DNA of 64,000 nucleotides from Bradysia coprophila (Eukaryota; Arthropoda; Insecta; Diptera; Sciaridae). The notes under the pieces are model-generated. The model was not told the DNA's origin. It made no database searches and was given only the letters and a program-made list of their open reading frames with translations. Every line of letters begins with the position of its first letter. Position 1 is the first letter of the stretch. Where the stretch lies: the NCBI RefSeq assembly GCF_014529535.1, contig NC_050738.1, positions 5,312,140-5,376,139 on the forward strand, read 5' to 3'. Of the stretch, positions 33,901 through 46,751 are shown in pieces. A program made the position numbers and the translations under genes.

Positions 33901-36899
33901 TACAGGAAAAGAATTTCAGCGAAGTAGACCAATCGTGGAATTCGTGTTAGAGCTCAGTCACAATTGTAAGCAAGACAATTCGAAAAATTTGGAATTTCGT
34001 GAAATATTCGGACTTATCGGTACAAATTCTGGCTAATACCCCTCCTTTTGAACTATTTTCGAATGACGTTAAAAAGTTTCCAATGAAAAGCTACTTAACA
34101 AGCCGATAGCTTTAATAAAACACTGTTTGCGTGACATCGTCGTAATTATGTATCGTCTACGTATTTTAACATTGCTACAGTGTCATGAAAAATGAAATTT
34201 TCTATTAAATGAACAACAGGAAACCGTGTAAGGATTTATGAAAATATTGCCATTAGTTTGTATATGATTTATGGCTGAGCCTATAATGTCGTTTTTATTG
34301 TGTAAAAAAAGTGCTAATTATATCTATTCATGCTTCAGTTGCGACTATTAAATATATTCCCATTTATTAGTAGAAACTGTGCATGACTGACTCTTAGTCA
34401 TGACTCACGAGAGACTTGTGTGTGTTGAAAAGCTACAGTAAAAAACATCGTTGATAAAGTCAGTGTTTTATGCAAATGCATAAGCTCGTACAAAGTATGA
34501 TGAATGTGCTCACTTATGTTACTGGAACTTTTTAACACCTAACAAGGTGAGTCTCAAAGTCACGCTCTTTATTTTGTTGTATGGGATGAAAGGCGACTAT
34601 CTTCTGTTAAATGGTAAAGGTCGTGGAAGACATAACTTGGGTGCGTTGCTAATTCGATGCAGTGACCTTACTCCCGATTTCCCTTATTTTTACGAAATCA
34701 TAAATTTCAATGGGTCACAATTATCCAGAATAGTTAACGTAACAACGAGAAAGAAGGAAAGTAAATTCATTGTCAACCGGTAATTTCAGAACGATTAAAC
34801 CGAAAACAGAAAACTATTCTATGCCACGAAAATGTAATTTATTCGTAATATTTAAGGAGAAAATGAAAGTCAAATTTACTGTACATGTAACTTTGACACG
34901 AACGTTGCTAACTAGAAAACAAATCCATAAATATTTACACTTTAATCCAAAGCTTTTAATCGACGACGTTTTGAACTGCAGGCCTAAACACATTATGAAG
35001 AGTTACCAAAGAGTTGATTGCGGCACTAACCTTATATAGTTGCTGTATATATAAATAATAAAATTGCACTGACAAAACAGATGATGTTCAGAATCTGCAA
35101 CGAGTTGATAGTCCAACAAATATAAGAGAGAATGGTATATATAACAAAGAGTATGCGCGAAAATCGGGACTGGGTAAATATACCTTACCAGAAGTTCAGG
35201 AAAAGCACTTTCTGCATGTGGTTGTGTTTTTCGATGGTATGCGAAGTATTTTTGAAATTTTCTTTGTTTGTTTCGAATGTAGATTTTTGCGCCGTTGTCA
35301 AGTTGCAAATCAACAAAAAAATGGATTTACCGAATGGGGCCAGTCGATAACTGACGCTAGAATCGAAATAGCAGCGAATAGACTTTGCTTTAGCGAAAGT
35401 GAGGCTAATATGAACCGGAGTATATGGGAGTTAGAACCGAAAAGCGACTTCTTTCTTTTGCGTTTTTCGTTACGAACTGTCTTGGACGGAGGAGGGTCAT
35501 ACGAAAACGTGCGCTTCACACACATTTTTTAAATTTTTCCTGTGTTTTTTTAGCGTGTTTAAGGGAGGGATCTAAAAATCGTCCTTTTTAGCGTGCGCAC
35601 TATTTGAATGACTCCTTACAACATACTAATCTTAATGTAACACGAAAATGTTTCTGCGTTGTAGCGAAGCGTTTTTTTGCTGTAACGTTACCTACAAAGT
35701 TAGATGGCAAAATTCTGCTGTTCGGATTTCTTGATTTTATAGAGCTTTTCACCGTAAAGACATGTTAACGCATCGTTTTTTGAGTCGTTTAGGATCGCAG
35801 CGGAACATCTGCGGTCGAAAATATTTGAACCTTTTTGGCGAGAATAATATTGCTTGAACTTGAACCTTAATTCAGAATTAGGCTGGGAGCCAGTCTGATC
35901 ATCCAAAACTAAATATCAACCTGTTTCTCCCTCAATTTTCAATTTTTTTGTAAATATTTCTGTACCGGTAAGTCTGAAGGGTACGACTTGACGGGTTTTG
36001 TTTCAAAATTAGGGAGGTTCAGGACTGCAAGAACTTTCTAGTGTATTAAAAATATGCTCTAAGACCAAAAGACTAACGAAAAACTTATATGAACGCAGTA
36101 CTACGGTACGTACAAATTGAATGATCGTTTTGAACTTGAAGCGCATTCACTGTCCTAATTGTCTTTCATAATTCACTCCTATTACTAATTGTTTGCTGCA
36201 ATGTAGTCACGAATATACTCTACAAGAATATTGCATAGTTTAATTTACTTAAGTTCGTGTCTAACATTCAGCTCAAATGGTGTAAAAAGCAACGACCATT
36301 GATTAAAGTAAGTTTTCCACGCAACAATGTTTTATTGAATTAAAACTTGAATGCAGCAATGGTTGTCAGCAGGACATTGCGGATTTTTATTTAAAAAAAA
36401 CGTGTAAATAGTTAAACAATGATATTCTATAATTAAATTGCCCAAATAACTGGCCTTGAATATTATAACTACACAAATAAAAATTCGTTCTGCACATATA
36501 TCGTTTGCAAGGATATATTCGATATTAACACTCATACATGTGCCGCTCTTTGGTTCCGAATTCACAAAACCTCCTCTAAAGTTGTATAGTTTCTGAAATT
36601 TGAATGTATGAACATAAATAGTACGAGTACACGTTACAAGAGTACACAGGCTGGTCTGATGGTTATTAAATAGTTGGGGAATCGAGTGTAAAGGTGGACG
36701 TTAAGCTCAAAACACACGAGTTATCGAAAACGGGTTTCGACCAAAATTTTCTTTGTTCTTTGATGCTCAATGAAAGAAATGAAACAAAGAGAATTTTGAT
36801 CAAAACAAGTTTTCTATGCTTTCACTTTAAATAATTTTAAAAATGCTTATCGACTGAGTCTTTAACATTTTTACAGGCAAGTTTGTCTCCCCACAATCA
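33901..36899. other. Gene-poor stretch
   Basis: Several open frames of 70-105 codons exist (for example 34547-34783, 35218-35532, and minus 35700-35906) but none has an ATG context, domain or splice structure that supports a gene. No structural RNA was seen. Confidence 0.4.
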
Positions 36900-36975
36900 T
36901 TGAATCTATACCTTCTTTTGTTCAAACTATAGCTATGTTTGATACCAGATCTTTTACTTCATTCGTTTTAACAAG
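36900..36975 (-). repeat. Dispersed family, reverse copy
   Basis: On the minus strand it reads TTAAAACGAATGAAGTAAAAG and ATCTGGTATCAAACATAG, matching the body of the copies at 37238 and 11672. Confidence 0.5.
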
Positions 36976-37237
36976 TGATATATTATAAAAGAACCCAATG
37001 GTGGATGATTAACAGTCAAAGCTCCAATTTCCAACAGTATCATTTTACTGTTTATTACAAATTAAATCTTTTTTACATATTTTTTAGCCACAAAGTTGCA
37101 AATTATTTAAACCTACGTAATTGACTCGCTTGAAACTTGCTAGCATAAAGGCATCGCTGTGAAAATAACCACAAAACATATGCTCAGGTCTCAAAAGCAA
37201 CAGATTTTCAGAAACTTTTATAAATACTAAACATGAT

Positions 37238-37350
37238 AGATATCTGTTATCGACAACGATGATGCAAATGAACGCTGAACTCTGACTATCGTTGTCTTAT
37301 GTAAAAATATCTGTTACAACTGTGAAGTAATAGATTTTGTGTCAAACGTG
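37238..37350 (+). repeat. Dispersed CTGTTATCGACAACGATG family
   Basis: Starts ATCTGTTATCGACAACGATG and contains GTGAAGTAATAGATTTTGTG and a GTCAAACGTGA tail. Close to the presumed consensus. Confidence 0.65.
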
Positions 37351-37394
37351 AGTTTTCTTTAAACAAACGAAGTACCAGATTTATTGCTTTTATT

Positions 37395-37690
37395 GTGTTT
37401 GTTAATGGCTAAGCAAGGAACTCAGTGGTAACGAACTGTCCTTCCACCAAGAAGATCCGGGTTCAATATCTCGATGAGGGTAAATTCTGTATAGGATTTT
37501 TCTTCAATGTTAAAGTAACGTTCCTAAGTGGACCAAAGCTTCATAATGTGGTTAGTTGAGGTGTTTGGTGCTCTCAACGAAATGTACATAGAAGAATGAC
37601 ATGAATGACGTAACCCATTCACAATGAACTCTGTGTACAAATATCTGAAGTTTAACTTTAGGCGCAGATATAATCAGCACCAGACGAAAA
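37395..37690 (+). mobile_element. tRNA-headed SINE-like sequence
   Basis: The head (37414-37480) has an A-box-like AACTCAGTGGTAACG and a B-box-like GGGTTCAATATC. The body (37510-37690) matches 48240-48405: TCATAATGTGGTTAGTTG, a TGTACA segment, GACGTAACCCA and TTTAGGCG...GATAT occur in the same order in both. A tRNA-derived head plus a shared body is the layout of a SINE. Confidence 0.6.
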
Positions 37691-37795
37691 ATCCTAAAAG
37701 CTTTGCTAACCTAAAGGCGTGGGTCGGAATTCACATAGTCCACACTCACCAACCTACACTGGCTCGTGTGGTATTTCATGGGTAAATAATCCTCA

Positions 37796-37840
37796 TTGGG
37801 AGGCTTACATCCAGTAGTGAATAATAAAGGCTACAAATAT
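37796..37840 (+). repeat. LINE/SINE-tail-like motif
   Basis: GGGAGGCTTACATCCAGTAG, then TGAATAATAAAGGCTAC. A related motif at 54330-54370 reads GAGGCCTATATATCCAGCAG, then TGGATACAGTAAAGGCTG. This resembles the conserved 3' tails of some insect non-LTR elements and their SINEs; the family is not certain. Confidence 0.4.
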
Positions 37841-38399
37841 GTAAGCATGAACGGAGTGTAATCTTAACACATATATGCATGATTAGATCAAGTTGGACCG
37901 AGCAATTCGGTGGGTGGTGAGATCATCAGGTTCTTATTTAAATCAAAATCTAGTTTACCCGTGTAGGAAAACTAAAGAAGGTTACGATTTAAATTGAGAA
38001 TTCCATCCTTCCCTAACTACAAACTAGTTAACCAGTTGTATTACATACTCAATTCACAGACACATATTGCCGTAATTGAGCCTAAAAAGCAAAGAAAACA
38101 TTTTCCCATTGTATACACCGCTCATGCACATGTGTATACCATATTCACAAAAAATTTTCCATCCGCTGGCGAAAATCGTTTCGAATAACCCTTATTTTCC
38201 GTTCAAACAAACGTGACAACATAGCATCGATTTAGTCTTGGCGGCGACGACGCACCACCCGTGCAAATTTCTCACCCTCCGATGCAGTAATCTCAAAAAA
38301 GAGCACGTATGTACATATAGCATAGAAGACGGTTGTTTAGTACGAAACCAGTCGTACACACACTGACACTGGGTTGAATGTTTATTATACAATTTTTCC
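37841..38399. other. Spacer
   Basis: No gene, RNA or repeat structure recognised. Confidence 0.4.
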
Positions 38400-39199
38400 C
38401 CCCTATAAAGCAAAATATACATTCATTCTGCTCAGTCCACGCTAGTCAACGAGTCAGTCAATACCGTACAGAACGAAATAGTTTGCCACCGCCCAACCAG
38501 CATTATTTAGTTGTGTATATTTTTGCCAATATAGTGTAAAAGTGTGGAAATAAAGTTAGTTAAAAGAAACGGGCTCTTGATATCGACAAGCAAAAAAATT
38601 TAAAATCAAAAAAATTAGAAAAACGCGAAAATTCGGAGATTACTCACAAATTTTCAATCCAATTTCCCGTGACTCCAAGTTCGTCTTCGCCTTCGTGTAA
38701 TTTAATTTAACAAAAAAAAATCACTTTTAATTACTAACATCTCAGACACCTCTATGTGGGGGTTAATGCAATAAAAAAAATTGTCAATTGAAGTTTGTCG
38801 AAACTGATTTTCCATTAAATTAATTGAAAGTTAAACGGAAACCATACCGAACATTTCCATCTCGACTGGGTCGAGATTTGTGCCGGAATAGTTATCAAAT
38901 TAATTAACCAGAAATAATTGGCTGGGGACGGGCCTGTGGAGGCATTGGGAGGCATATAGCACCTTGATCTTGGAAGAGTAGCGTGTAGCAGCCTCCCGTC
39001 TCCTCCGAAAGGCCTATACCCTGTGCGATTGAGACGATAACGAATTATTGTGTTGTAGAACGTTCTTCTTGCAAGAATAGTAACGAGAGAAAAAAGTGGT
39101 GCTGTGATCTATAGTTGTTTTTCTGCTTCGTTTTCGGTTTATTTTTTTCTTCGTTTAATCAAAGGTTCGAGTGTGCGACAAATTCATCTACGATTTAAG
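38400..39199 (+). promoter_or_regulatory. Possible promoter and non-coding first exon of the GNAT gene
   Basis: The GNAT coding exon at 46752 is preceded by an acceptor (TTTGTTTCAG), so a leader exon must exist upstream. This stretch has insect initiator-like CAGTCAGT at 38452, AT-rich leader-like sequence and a good donor GATTTAAGTAAGT at about 39200. The link to the gene 7.5 kb downstream is a guess. Confidence 0.25.
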
Positions 39200-39200
39200 T

Positions 39201-42200
39201 AAGTTTTTACTACGTAAGGTATAATAATTTTGAGCGAGAGTTTCTTCAGCCCCACAAAGCTATTTCGGGTGAATGTGTGCGTGTTTGTGTGGGTGGTCCA
39301 TTCCATCCATTCATAATTGCATGTGGCTGGCTTCTATCATTTGTTAGTTTAGTAAAATTTCAACCGAAGAAAGAGGAAAATTTTGTATTTTCAAGCAATC
39401 GTCTATTCAGTTTCCATATTAGCATAAAATTTCATTAACAATTAAGCAAGTTGCGAAAAAAACAAATCACAAAATGAAAGGGGTTGGAGTACGAATTAGA
39501 CAAAGAAATTTATTTTTTTTAAATGTTTTTCTGTCCATAAGAGAAACGAGAACTTTTAATTGATTCCAGTTAATTAGTTTTATGTTTTTCGGGTTACACC
39601 GAAGCACAGCCAATATCGTACGAAATCTCTTTGCAGGCAGACAATCGTAGCCAACCTTTATGTATGTATATTACATACATATCATCTGCATGTATCGATT
39701 TTGTTGCAACAGATTTTGATAGCTCTGCAAACTTGGTACGTCATTCAGGAGTTACTTTAGAATATTTTTTTTGTGTATGCCAACATTTTATTCACACAAT
39801 TACACAAAAGAGTGAAATGACTGCAAAGTTCAATTTTTTTTCTATTATAAGGTCGACGTAGCTTGAACAAAGGGGTCTTCTGTAAAAAGAAGGGAACAAA
39901 TAGGAATAAGGTGAAACGATTTTTATATATTTCAGTGTTGATAGCTGCAGCTTATGTATTGATCTCGAAAATATAATATTTTATGCGAAGGTTCGGTCAC
40001 CAAAGATGTCAAGAGAGAGAAAGATTTTGAGCGACCCAATAGATCAGACTAATACGTCCGAAAAGGAATCTAACAAGGATATCTCAATCTCACGTGTCCC
40101 TCATTGCTTATACCTTGTTGTAAAGTCAAACTTTCTGAATCGATCGGCTCACAGTAATTCAACTAAGCAAAGTGGGTCGCTGCTTGAAAATGATGTGCGA
40201 AACGTGACTGTCTTTGTAGATAAATTAACAAATTTGCTGACGGCAAAAATGACGCTTTTAGGTTTCTTTTTTAGTTTCGGGTTACGACAATTGGATCTGT
40301 AATTGTTTTTCGTTAATCTTAGAATGTGATAAACCGTCTGATTTGAATTGATTTTTTTAGCTGTTTTCTATTCTATCGAGTATCAGATTTCAATATTTTG
40401 AGATTATATATAAAACAGTGGACAAATACAAATACAGAACATAAAACCGACTATGACTATACAATCTCAGCAAAATATAATCTTCTGAATTATAATCAAG
40501 AACTGAAAAATTCGTCTTCCAATCGAGACAGACAAACAAACAAGACTGGGCTATGGTGTGTTAACACGAAGAGACTCATCAATAAAGACATCATTCATAT
40601 AATTGAACAGCATGTCAAATTTTAGAAGGAATGACAGATTCTCTTTTGCCACAGTCATCAATTTTTAAAATGGGAAGAAATTATTCATCGTGTGTGATAG
40701 GATAGGCTGCATCAACCATAATTCATTTTGCATATATCATTTAGAGAAAACATGTTTGCACAGACCACCGAATATGTCAGTGGTTGCATTTATTGTATGG
40801 AGAGAAACATCGATTTCCATAATTGTGCATCGACAGTTGCGTTTAATTGAGCATTAACACATGTGGTGAATTCACTTGAATATAAACATGATTTAAGAAA
40901 AGAACCATCGTTCGTCCTATACTTTGGAAAAAGAACTTTAAATACGAAGAAACGTCAAGAAAATCCATTTAAATTCAGGAAGCTTTTCTTAGGATAATCC
41001 ATTGGGTTCCATTTCATCAAAAATTATAGAAAATTCTCTAACTTCATTTTTAGCCAATTCTTTACCAGAAACATTCGTTGATGAGAATATCATGCAGAAA
41101 CAGGAACTGTTAATGCTTAACATGCACAACTCTAGTGAATCATAAACTAATTGATTTATGTGTGACGCGATTCTCTCAGTCATAAAATTTTGCTGACGAA
41201 CAGAAGTTCAACCTTGTGGTGTAAATAACTATTTTCGGGCCCTCTATCAATATTACACAATTTCTCTTATCTTTTATCGTTATTCATATCATACTCAGAG
41301 CCCACATAAATTTATCTTTCGATATCTCAATAATGAAATGGGATATTAAATAATATTAAGCACCACAACAATACTTAATTGCATTTCAAATCAGTGCAAC
41401 GAAGAGCTACGAAAAACACATTAAATTCAAGTGTAATCACGTTCACTTCATTATGTATTTTTATGTCGTTAATCAAACGGATCCCAGGTACCTCAATATG
41501 GTCGATTTTTATTTAAAAAAAAACATTTAAATTTAGGATACGAATCTTTTCCTTTTTTCTCTATCCGTTTTTTTCTACGAAGGATTATTAGTATTGCGTG
41601 ATGGAATGGTTCGTACAAGAAAACACAATGCCAAATGCTGATGTTACCTATATTATAATAGCAGAATGTTCGTTTTTATCGGGAAAAATGTAGCCAGCTG
41701 CCGCTACCACTTATATGCAAACCGTATACCCAATCTTGGATATTTATTTTTCTTAGGTAATATTGTACCTTTTACAATAGCAACAATAATTATACATTTA
41801 TACACCCCTAACGGATGTGTTCCCTAATGTTTTTCGTTCTGCCTGCACTCTTCTGAAATATATATATTTGCAGCATGCGAAACTCTGGCATTCAATGAAG
41901 TAGAATAATGTATTCGACACGGAAGAAGGGGGTTGGTTATTTTATGCATTGGCGTTACTTCCAGGAATTTCATAATTCTCGAGCGAATAAATGTACGTGT
42001 GATGGCTTAAAGCATAGAGGCTTAAAGTCGTACAGAGTACTGGAGGTTATACAATTTTTGAGTTGATGTTCATCTGCGTGTTAGATTAAACAATTTGGAG
42101 AATTGAATAGATTTCAGAAAATCGTTTTTTGTCATTGCTTTAAGCGAGTATACTGCCAGTTAAACACAATAGAATTATCTGGAAAGATTATCAAAATCAG

Positions 42201-42378
42201 TGCAACAAGTAATTGCGTTTTGCATTTCTGAATGTCTGTCATAATGTTTCCAAAAACGTTTTAGAATATTTAATGCACCAGCCAGACGGAAAAACTTAGC
42301 TACAGCGAAAGTAATTCATTACATGAGGTAACATTTTTGTGAAAAAAGCAAGCTCGCAAGTGAGTTTTCGAATAAAAA
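39201..42378. other. Gene-poor stretch
   Basis: No gene recognised. Open frames of 60-98 codons (40006-40302, minus 40989-41183) lack domains and splice support. Confidence 0.4.
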
Positions 42379-42471
42379 GCTTCGGTAACTGTCTTTTCGA
42401 CAATTATAGAGTTTGTACATCCGAGCCGAAGGCGACAACAACTACACTTGTCGAAAAACAGTTACCGAAGC
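42379..42471. repeat. Hairpin with 24-bp arms and a GAGCCGAAGGC centre
   Basis: GCTTCGGTAACTGTCTTTTC...ACAA and its complement at 42448-42471 pair with one or two mismatches around a 44-base loop. It shares the GC-rich centre of the hairpins at 5778 and 14583. Confidence 0.7.
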
Positions 42472-44122
42472 AAGTCGGTCAAAAACACAAGAGTGAGTTT
42501 GTGAGTGGTCCCAAAGTGGTTTCCGAAGTAATGAATTACATGGCAGCATCCAAAGTATTCTGATTTACTTCCTGTCACATGCGAAAGTTGATTTCCACAT
42601 AAGAAAATGAAAAAATTAACCGAAGCTAGTCCACATGTAATGGTTCCTTTTCGCAGGGGTAACTTGCTATGTAATGGTCAACTTTCGCATGGGGAAGGTA
42701 GTAAAATAACTTCTAATTTTTGGTTGTAAACCATAATTTTCAGTTGATTTTCTGGCTTAACTCGAATTTCATGCAGCTTGTCTGCTGCACATCTGGCCTG
42801 ATTACAATGATGTTAAAAATTAATTACATGCTCAATGTTTTACATTTGTGATCGACAAATTGAGTAATTTTATCTACAAATTACATTATGAAAGTTTGTT
42901 GATTGTAACTATCAGAGTTAAACAACTATATCTGATAAGATAGAACCAATAGTCAATTGAAAGGCTCCTCAGCTTTCAATTTTTGCGTTCATGTTTAACT
43001 TTTCACAGACGGCAAGCATATTAACGATATGTGTGTGCCAGTGTCTCTAGTCACTAGCTAAATCTTCTGGTTTGTATGTCGAAAGAAGTCACTGCTTTTG
43101 GTTTTATTTGGGGTTCAGATTCAGATTTATTTCGATACGCCATCGACAAAACACTTTCACATCCTGAATCATAATCATTTTTTCATTATTCCATCACTGG
43201 GATGATTATTATGCCACATTACAACATTAATGTTGCGGACGTAAACGTCTAATGATATCGATAATTTTTATAGAAAAATAATTCATAAACTCCGAAATTT
43301 GCCGTTTATTGTATGCGCCCAAAGATAGAATTCAAATTTATGCAAATGTGATTGATGTCGGGCACGCGAAATTTCATTCCCATATTATAGGAAATTTATC
43401 GATTTTTTAGTCATTTTGACGAAGGTAAAATGTTTATATCTGAAAAAAAAAACTATCTTATGATAATGTGATGTTACTCACATGGTAGCGTGCATGCTTA
43501 ACGCTCTATATGCCATATCTACATTTATACGTATCAAATTTCGATTGAGGGCTTACCGAGTCGAATGTGCTAGGGAAATATTATGTTCTGTTGCTATGTT
43601 GTTTCACCGATATTAATGTGTCCTGTCCTAGATAGGTTTCCCACTTTAAGGAAAATTGTAGGAGAAACGTTTACCAGGGACCTCTTAAGGAAAGCAAGTA
43701 AAATTTTGGGTGGAAGCTATTTCAAACAACTGATTTTCATTAGGATAGGTCGTCAGCTTCTTCAAGGTACTACTGACAGCTTCAATAAGATTGCAGTGGT
43801 GATGTTACACGTGATTAAGAGCCTATCACGATTTGAGGACTTCAGATGTAGTTTTTACGCTATATCTGATCTGTTTCTAGGTTTGGTTGTCAAGTCGATG
43901 AAAGTTTCACGTCTTCTTTTGGGTGGTTCTAATGGTCGGAGATTACAAATTAAGACTTCTGACAAAAATGGGCTGGATCTTATGTTTTTTTTTCGGTAAT
44001 TATACCATTGTATATCACAAACAGTGTATTTGATATTCATTAATCAAGTTTGGATACGCAGAGGGCTACGGAAAATCTTTCAAAGACAAAATAATACCAT
44101 AGAGGATTCTTCTGTTCTGTGA
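42472..44122. other. Gene-poor stretch
   Basis: A reverse remnant of the dispersed family lies at about 42995-43035 (CACAGACGGCAAGCATA). The 138-codon plus-strand frame at 43583-43999 has no recognisable domain and is not called as a gene. Confidence 0.4.
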
Positions 44123-44424
44123 AGGCTTTGAGCTTTGAGATTTTGAGTTTTAGGACTTTAAGTTTAGAACTTTGAGCTTCGAGACTTTGAGTTTTAGGAC
44201 CTTAAGTTTAGGACTTTGGGCTTTAGGACTTTGAGCTTTAGGACTTTGAGCTTAGGACTTTGAGCTTTAGGATTTTTGGCTTAATGACTTCGAGCTTTTT
44301 GACTTTGAGCTTTAGGATTTTTGGCTTTAGGGCTTTGAGCTTTAGGACTTTAAACTTAAGTACTTTGAGACTTACAACTTTGATCTTTACGACTTTGGGT
44401 TTTAGGACTTTGAGACTTAGGACT
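44123..44424. repeat. 15-bp minisatellite GACTTTGAGCTTTAG, about 20 diverged copies
   Basis: Runs of GACTTTGAGCTTTAG with variants such as GGATTTTTGGCTTTAG fill about 300 bases. Because 15 is a multiple of three, one frame stays open and gives a meaningless Leu/Thr/Phe-rich peptide. Confidence 0.9.
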
Positions 44425-46751
44425 CATTACCTACAAAATACATTATTTGTCCATGACTCTGTCGATGCAAATTAGTGGTCAGTTCGCAACAAATTCCAAT
44501 TAATCATGGAGAAATGGTGATGATTGTATTATGAGACTTTTCCTATTTTTTGATAGATGTTTGACATGGTGTTTGAACTGACATGCTACTATGCTAAGAT
44601 AGGTACATTTTAATATGCGTCAAATGTAATTACAGCATACAACTAAAGTGGCTTTTAAACTTTGTAGCTGAAGGGTGTAATACAAATGTGTGGAAATGGC
44701 TTTTGACATGGGTACACGAGCAACGATTCTGCATGAATGTATAATAACGATATTTGATATAAAAGTGATGGTAAATGATTGAAATTGTGTGAAAGAGTTT
44801 CTGTTGCAAAGAATTTATTTCTGAAATTTTGCTGGTTTAATGTAAATATTGATTTATTGATGGATGATGGTGAAGGGAAAATGCTTTTCACGATTCATTT
44901 TTCTTTCATGAATATTTATCTCATATACGCGGTTCATACACTGTATAGTATAGCGTATTTCTTTAACAGGAAAGAAACGAATAAAAAAAACAGGAACATG
45001 ATATGTGAAACACCAAAGGTATATACATCGATACCGACATAGTAAATTACAATTTAGGAATAATAATATCCCAGAGTTACTGTGATTTATTAGAGGATTT
45101 CCGAATGTCACGTTGCCGTATTTCTCAATAAGACAATTTTTTTTCTGCTGTGTATTTCATTGATTTTCCGGTGTAATTTAATTAAGACCGTTCGACAAAT
45201 AAATGAAAATCACTTTCATGGAATGAGCATCAACACCCCCAAACATTGATTATATAATGTTATCATTTGTATACCACCTATATGTACCGTTTTGATGTGC
45301 TACATTTGCCAATGGAAAACGATCATGTGAAATTGATGTCTGTCTATTTAAATTAATTATTTCATTAAAATTACATAACTTACTAAGGATTCATTTCACT
45401 AAATGGATAAAAGACATTGCCCTGTGTGTCGACATTACGGATCGCTTCCGATTTTAAATGGTATCTATCTTGTGCAGAACTGCTTTATTGCTTCAGAGTT
45501 AATGGAGTTGATGTAAATAAAGGAAATTGACACAGAAAGACTATATTGCATTTGAAATGCAATTTGAATTTGTTTATCTTCAAGTTTAGTTTATAGAAAA
45601 GAAAATTTCGTTTTAAATTTGCCTTTCTGTTCGGTTTGTTTTTGTGAAGATGATATAGCTATATGTTTATTCAACACACTGCGGAGATGATTTTGTAAAG
45701 TTTGCAAAAGTAAAATTTTTGATTTGACTGAATTATTGATAATCCAATGATAGCTCACACTTTTAAAAATTGAACTCCGAGTACATAGCGTAAGCCAAGT
45801 CAAAGACGAGACCTGCAACTAGAACAGGAAATACAATTACAGAAAGTTTTCCATGAGTTTCACATTACCTTTATTAATGGAACTGTTGATGGAAAGAAAT
45901 ACATTTTTTTTCTTCTCAAATTCAATCAGTAAATTAATACTTTTCCTCACAAATATATTAGTGATGTGGGTATAAGATACAGCCAATCAAGGAGATATGT
46001 ATTACCTAGATGAATGTGGTTCCTCATTCGTTGTTCATTATGAAACACGAAATTTAGGCAAAGTCTAAGAAAATTAAGTAAAAGTGAAGGAAAAGGCGCT
46101 CCAATAAAAAGGAGCTAAATTTATGTAAATTTAAAGGACACACATTTCAGTCAGAAGAGGCTCACCAATGCAGTTATCTTAGGTAAAAATAATGATTCCC
46201 TCAGCAAAAATTAGCAATGAGGTCAGTTATCTAACGTAATCGACGTTAGACGTTATTGATGTTATAGATGTAAATTGAGTTTTGGACAGCTGAGGTGAGG
46301 AATTTTTGATTTTCTACCATTGAAAATTTGCATTTTTTTCAACAATGGATGGGGTTGAAAATCCATTAATTTAACGAAATTGGTTTTCTATTCTTCTAAT
46401 CTTTCTTAAAGGAAAAACGAAAAATTATTATCTAAACATTCCTAAATCAATAAGGCACGTCAGTCCATCCACTCTTCCTTACATTAGGGTAAAATACCTT
46501 TTGATGATGAAACCGACTGAAACGACGCGTGCAAGAACAATTTTATCCCAATGTAAATACTTATTCACAGCAGAGAAAGGGATTTTTTTGTTATTATTGT
46601 TGAACATGCTGGAGAACATTCTCCTCCACGAATTTTGTAACTTAATAATCAACCTTGACCATAAATTTGTATACACACACACGTTTACCCATATAGCCCA
46701 TAGCCCATATACACACAACGAAACTAAATATTTCATTCTTTTGTTTCAGAA
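44425..46751. other. Upstream region of the GNAT coding exon
   Basis: Gene-poor, AT-rich. The last bases before 46752 form a splice acceptor, so part of this is probably the leader intron of the GNAT gene. Confidence 0.4.

Noticed and set aside
35700-35906. Minus-strand 68-codon frame as an exon
   Set aside because: Codon use looks plausible but it has no ATG, no partner exon and no recognised domain.
40989-41183. Minus-strand 64-codon frame
   Set aside because: Short, no domain and no splice structure.
43583-43999. 138-codon plus-strand frame
   Set aside because: The longest orphan frame in the gene-poor region, but composition and lack of any motif argue for chance.
44260-44475. Leu/Thr/Phe-rich repeat protein
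   Set aside because: Produced by the 15-bp minisatellite, whose length is a multiple of three.
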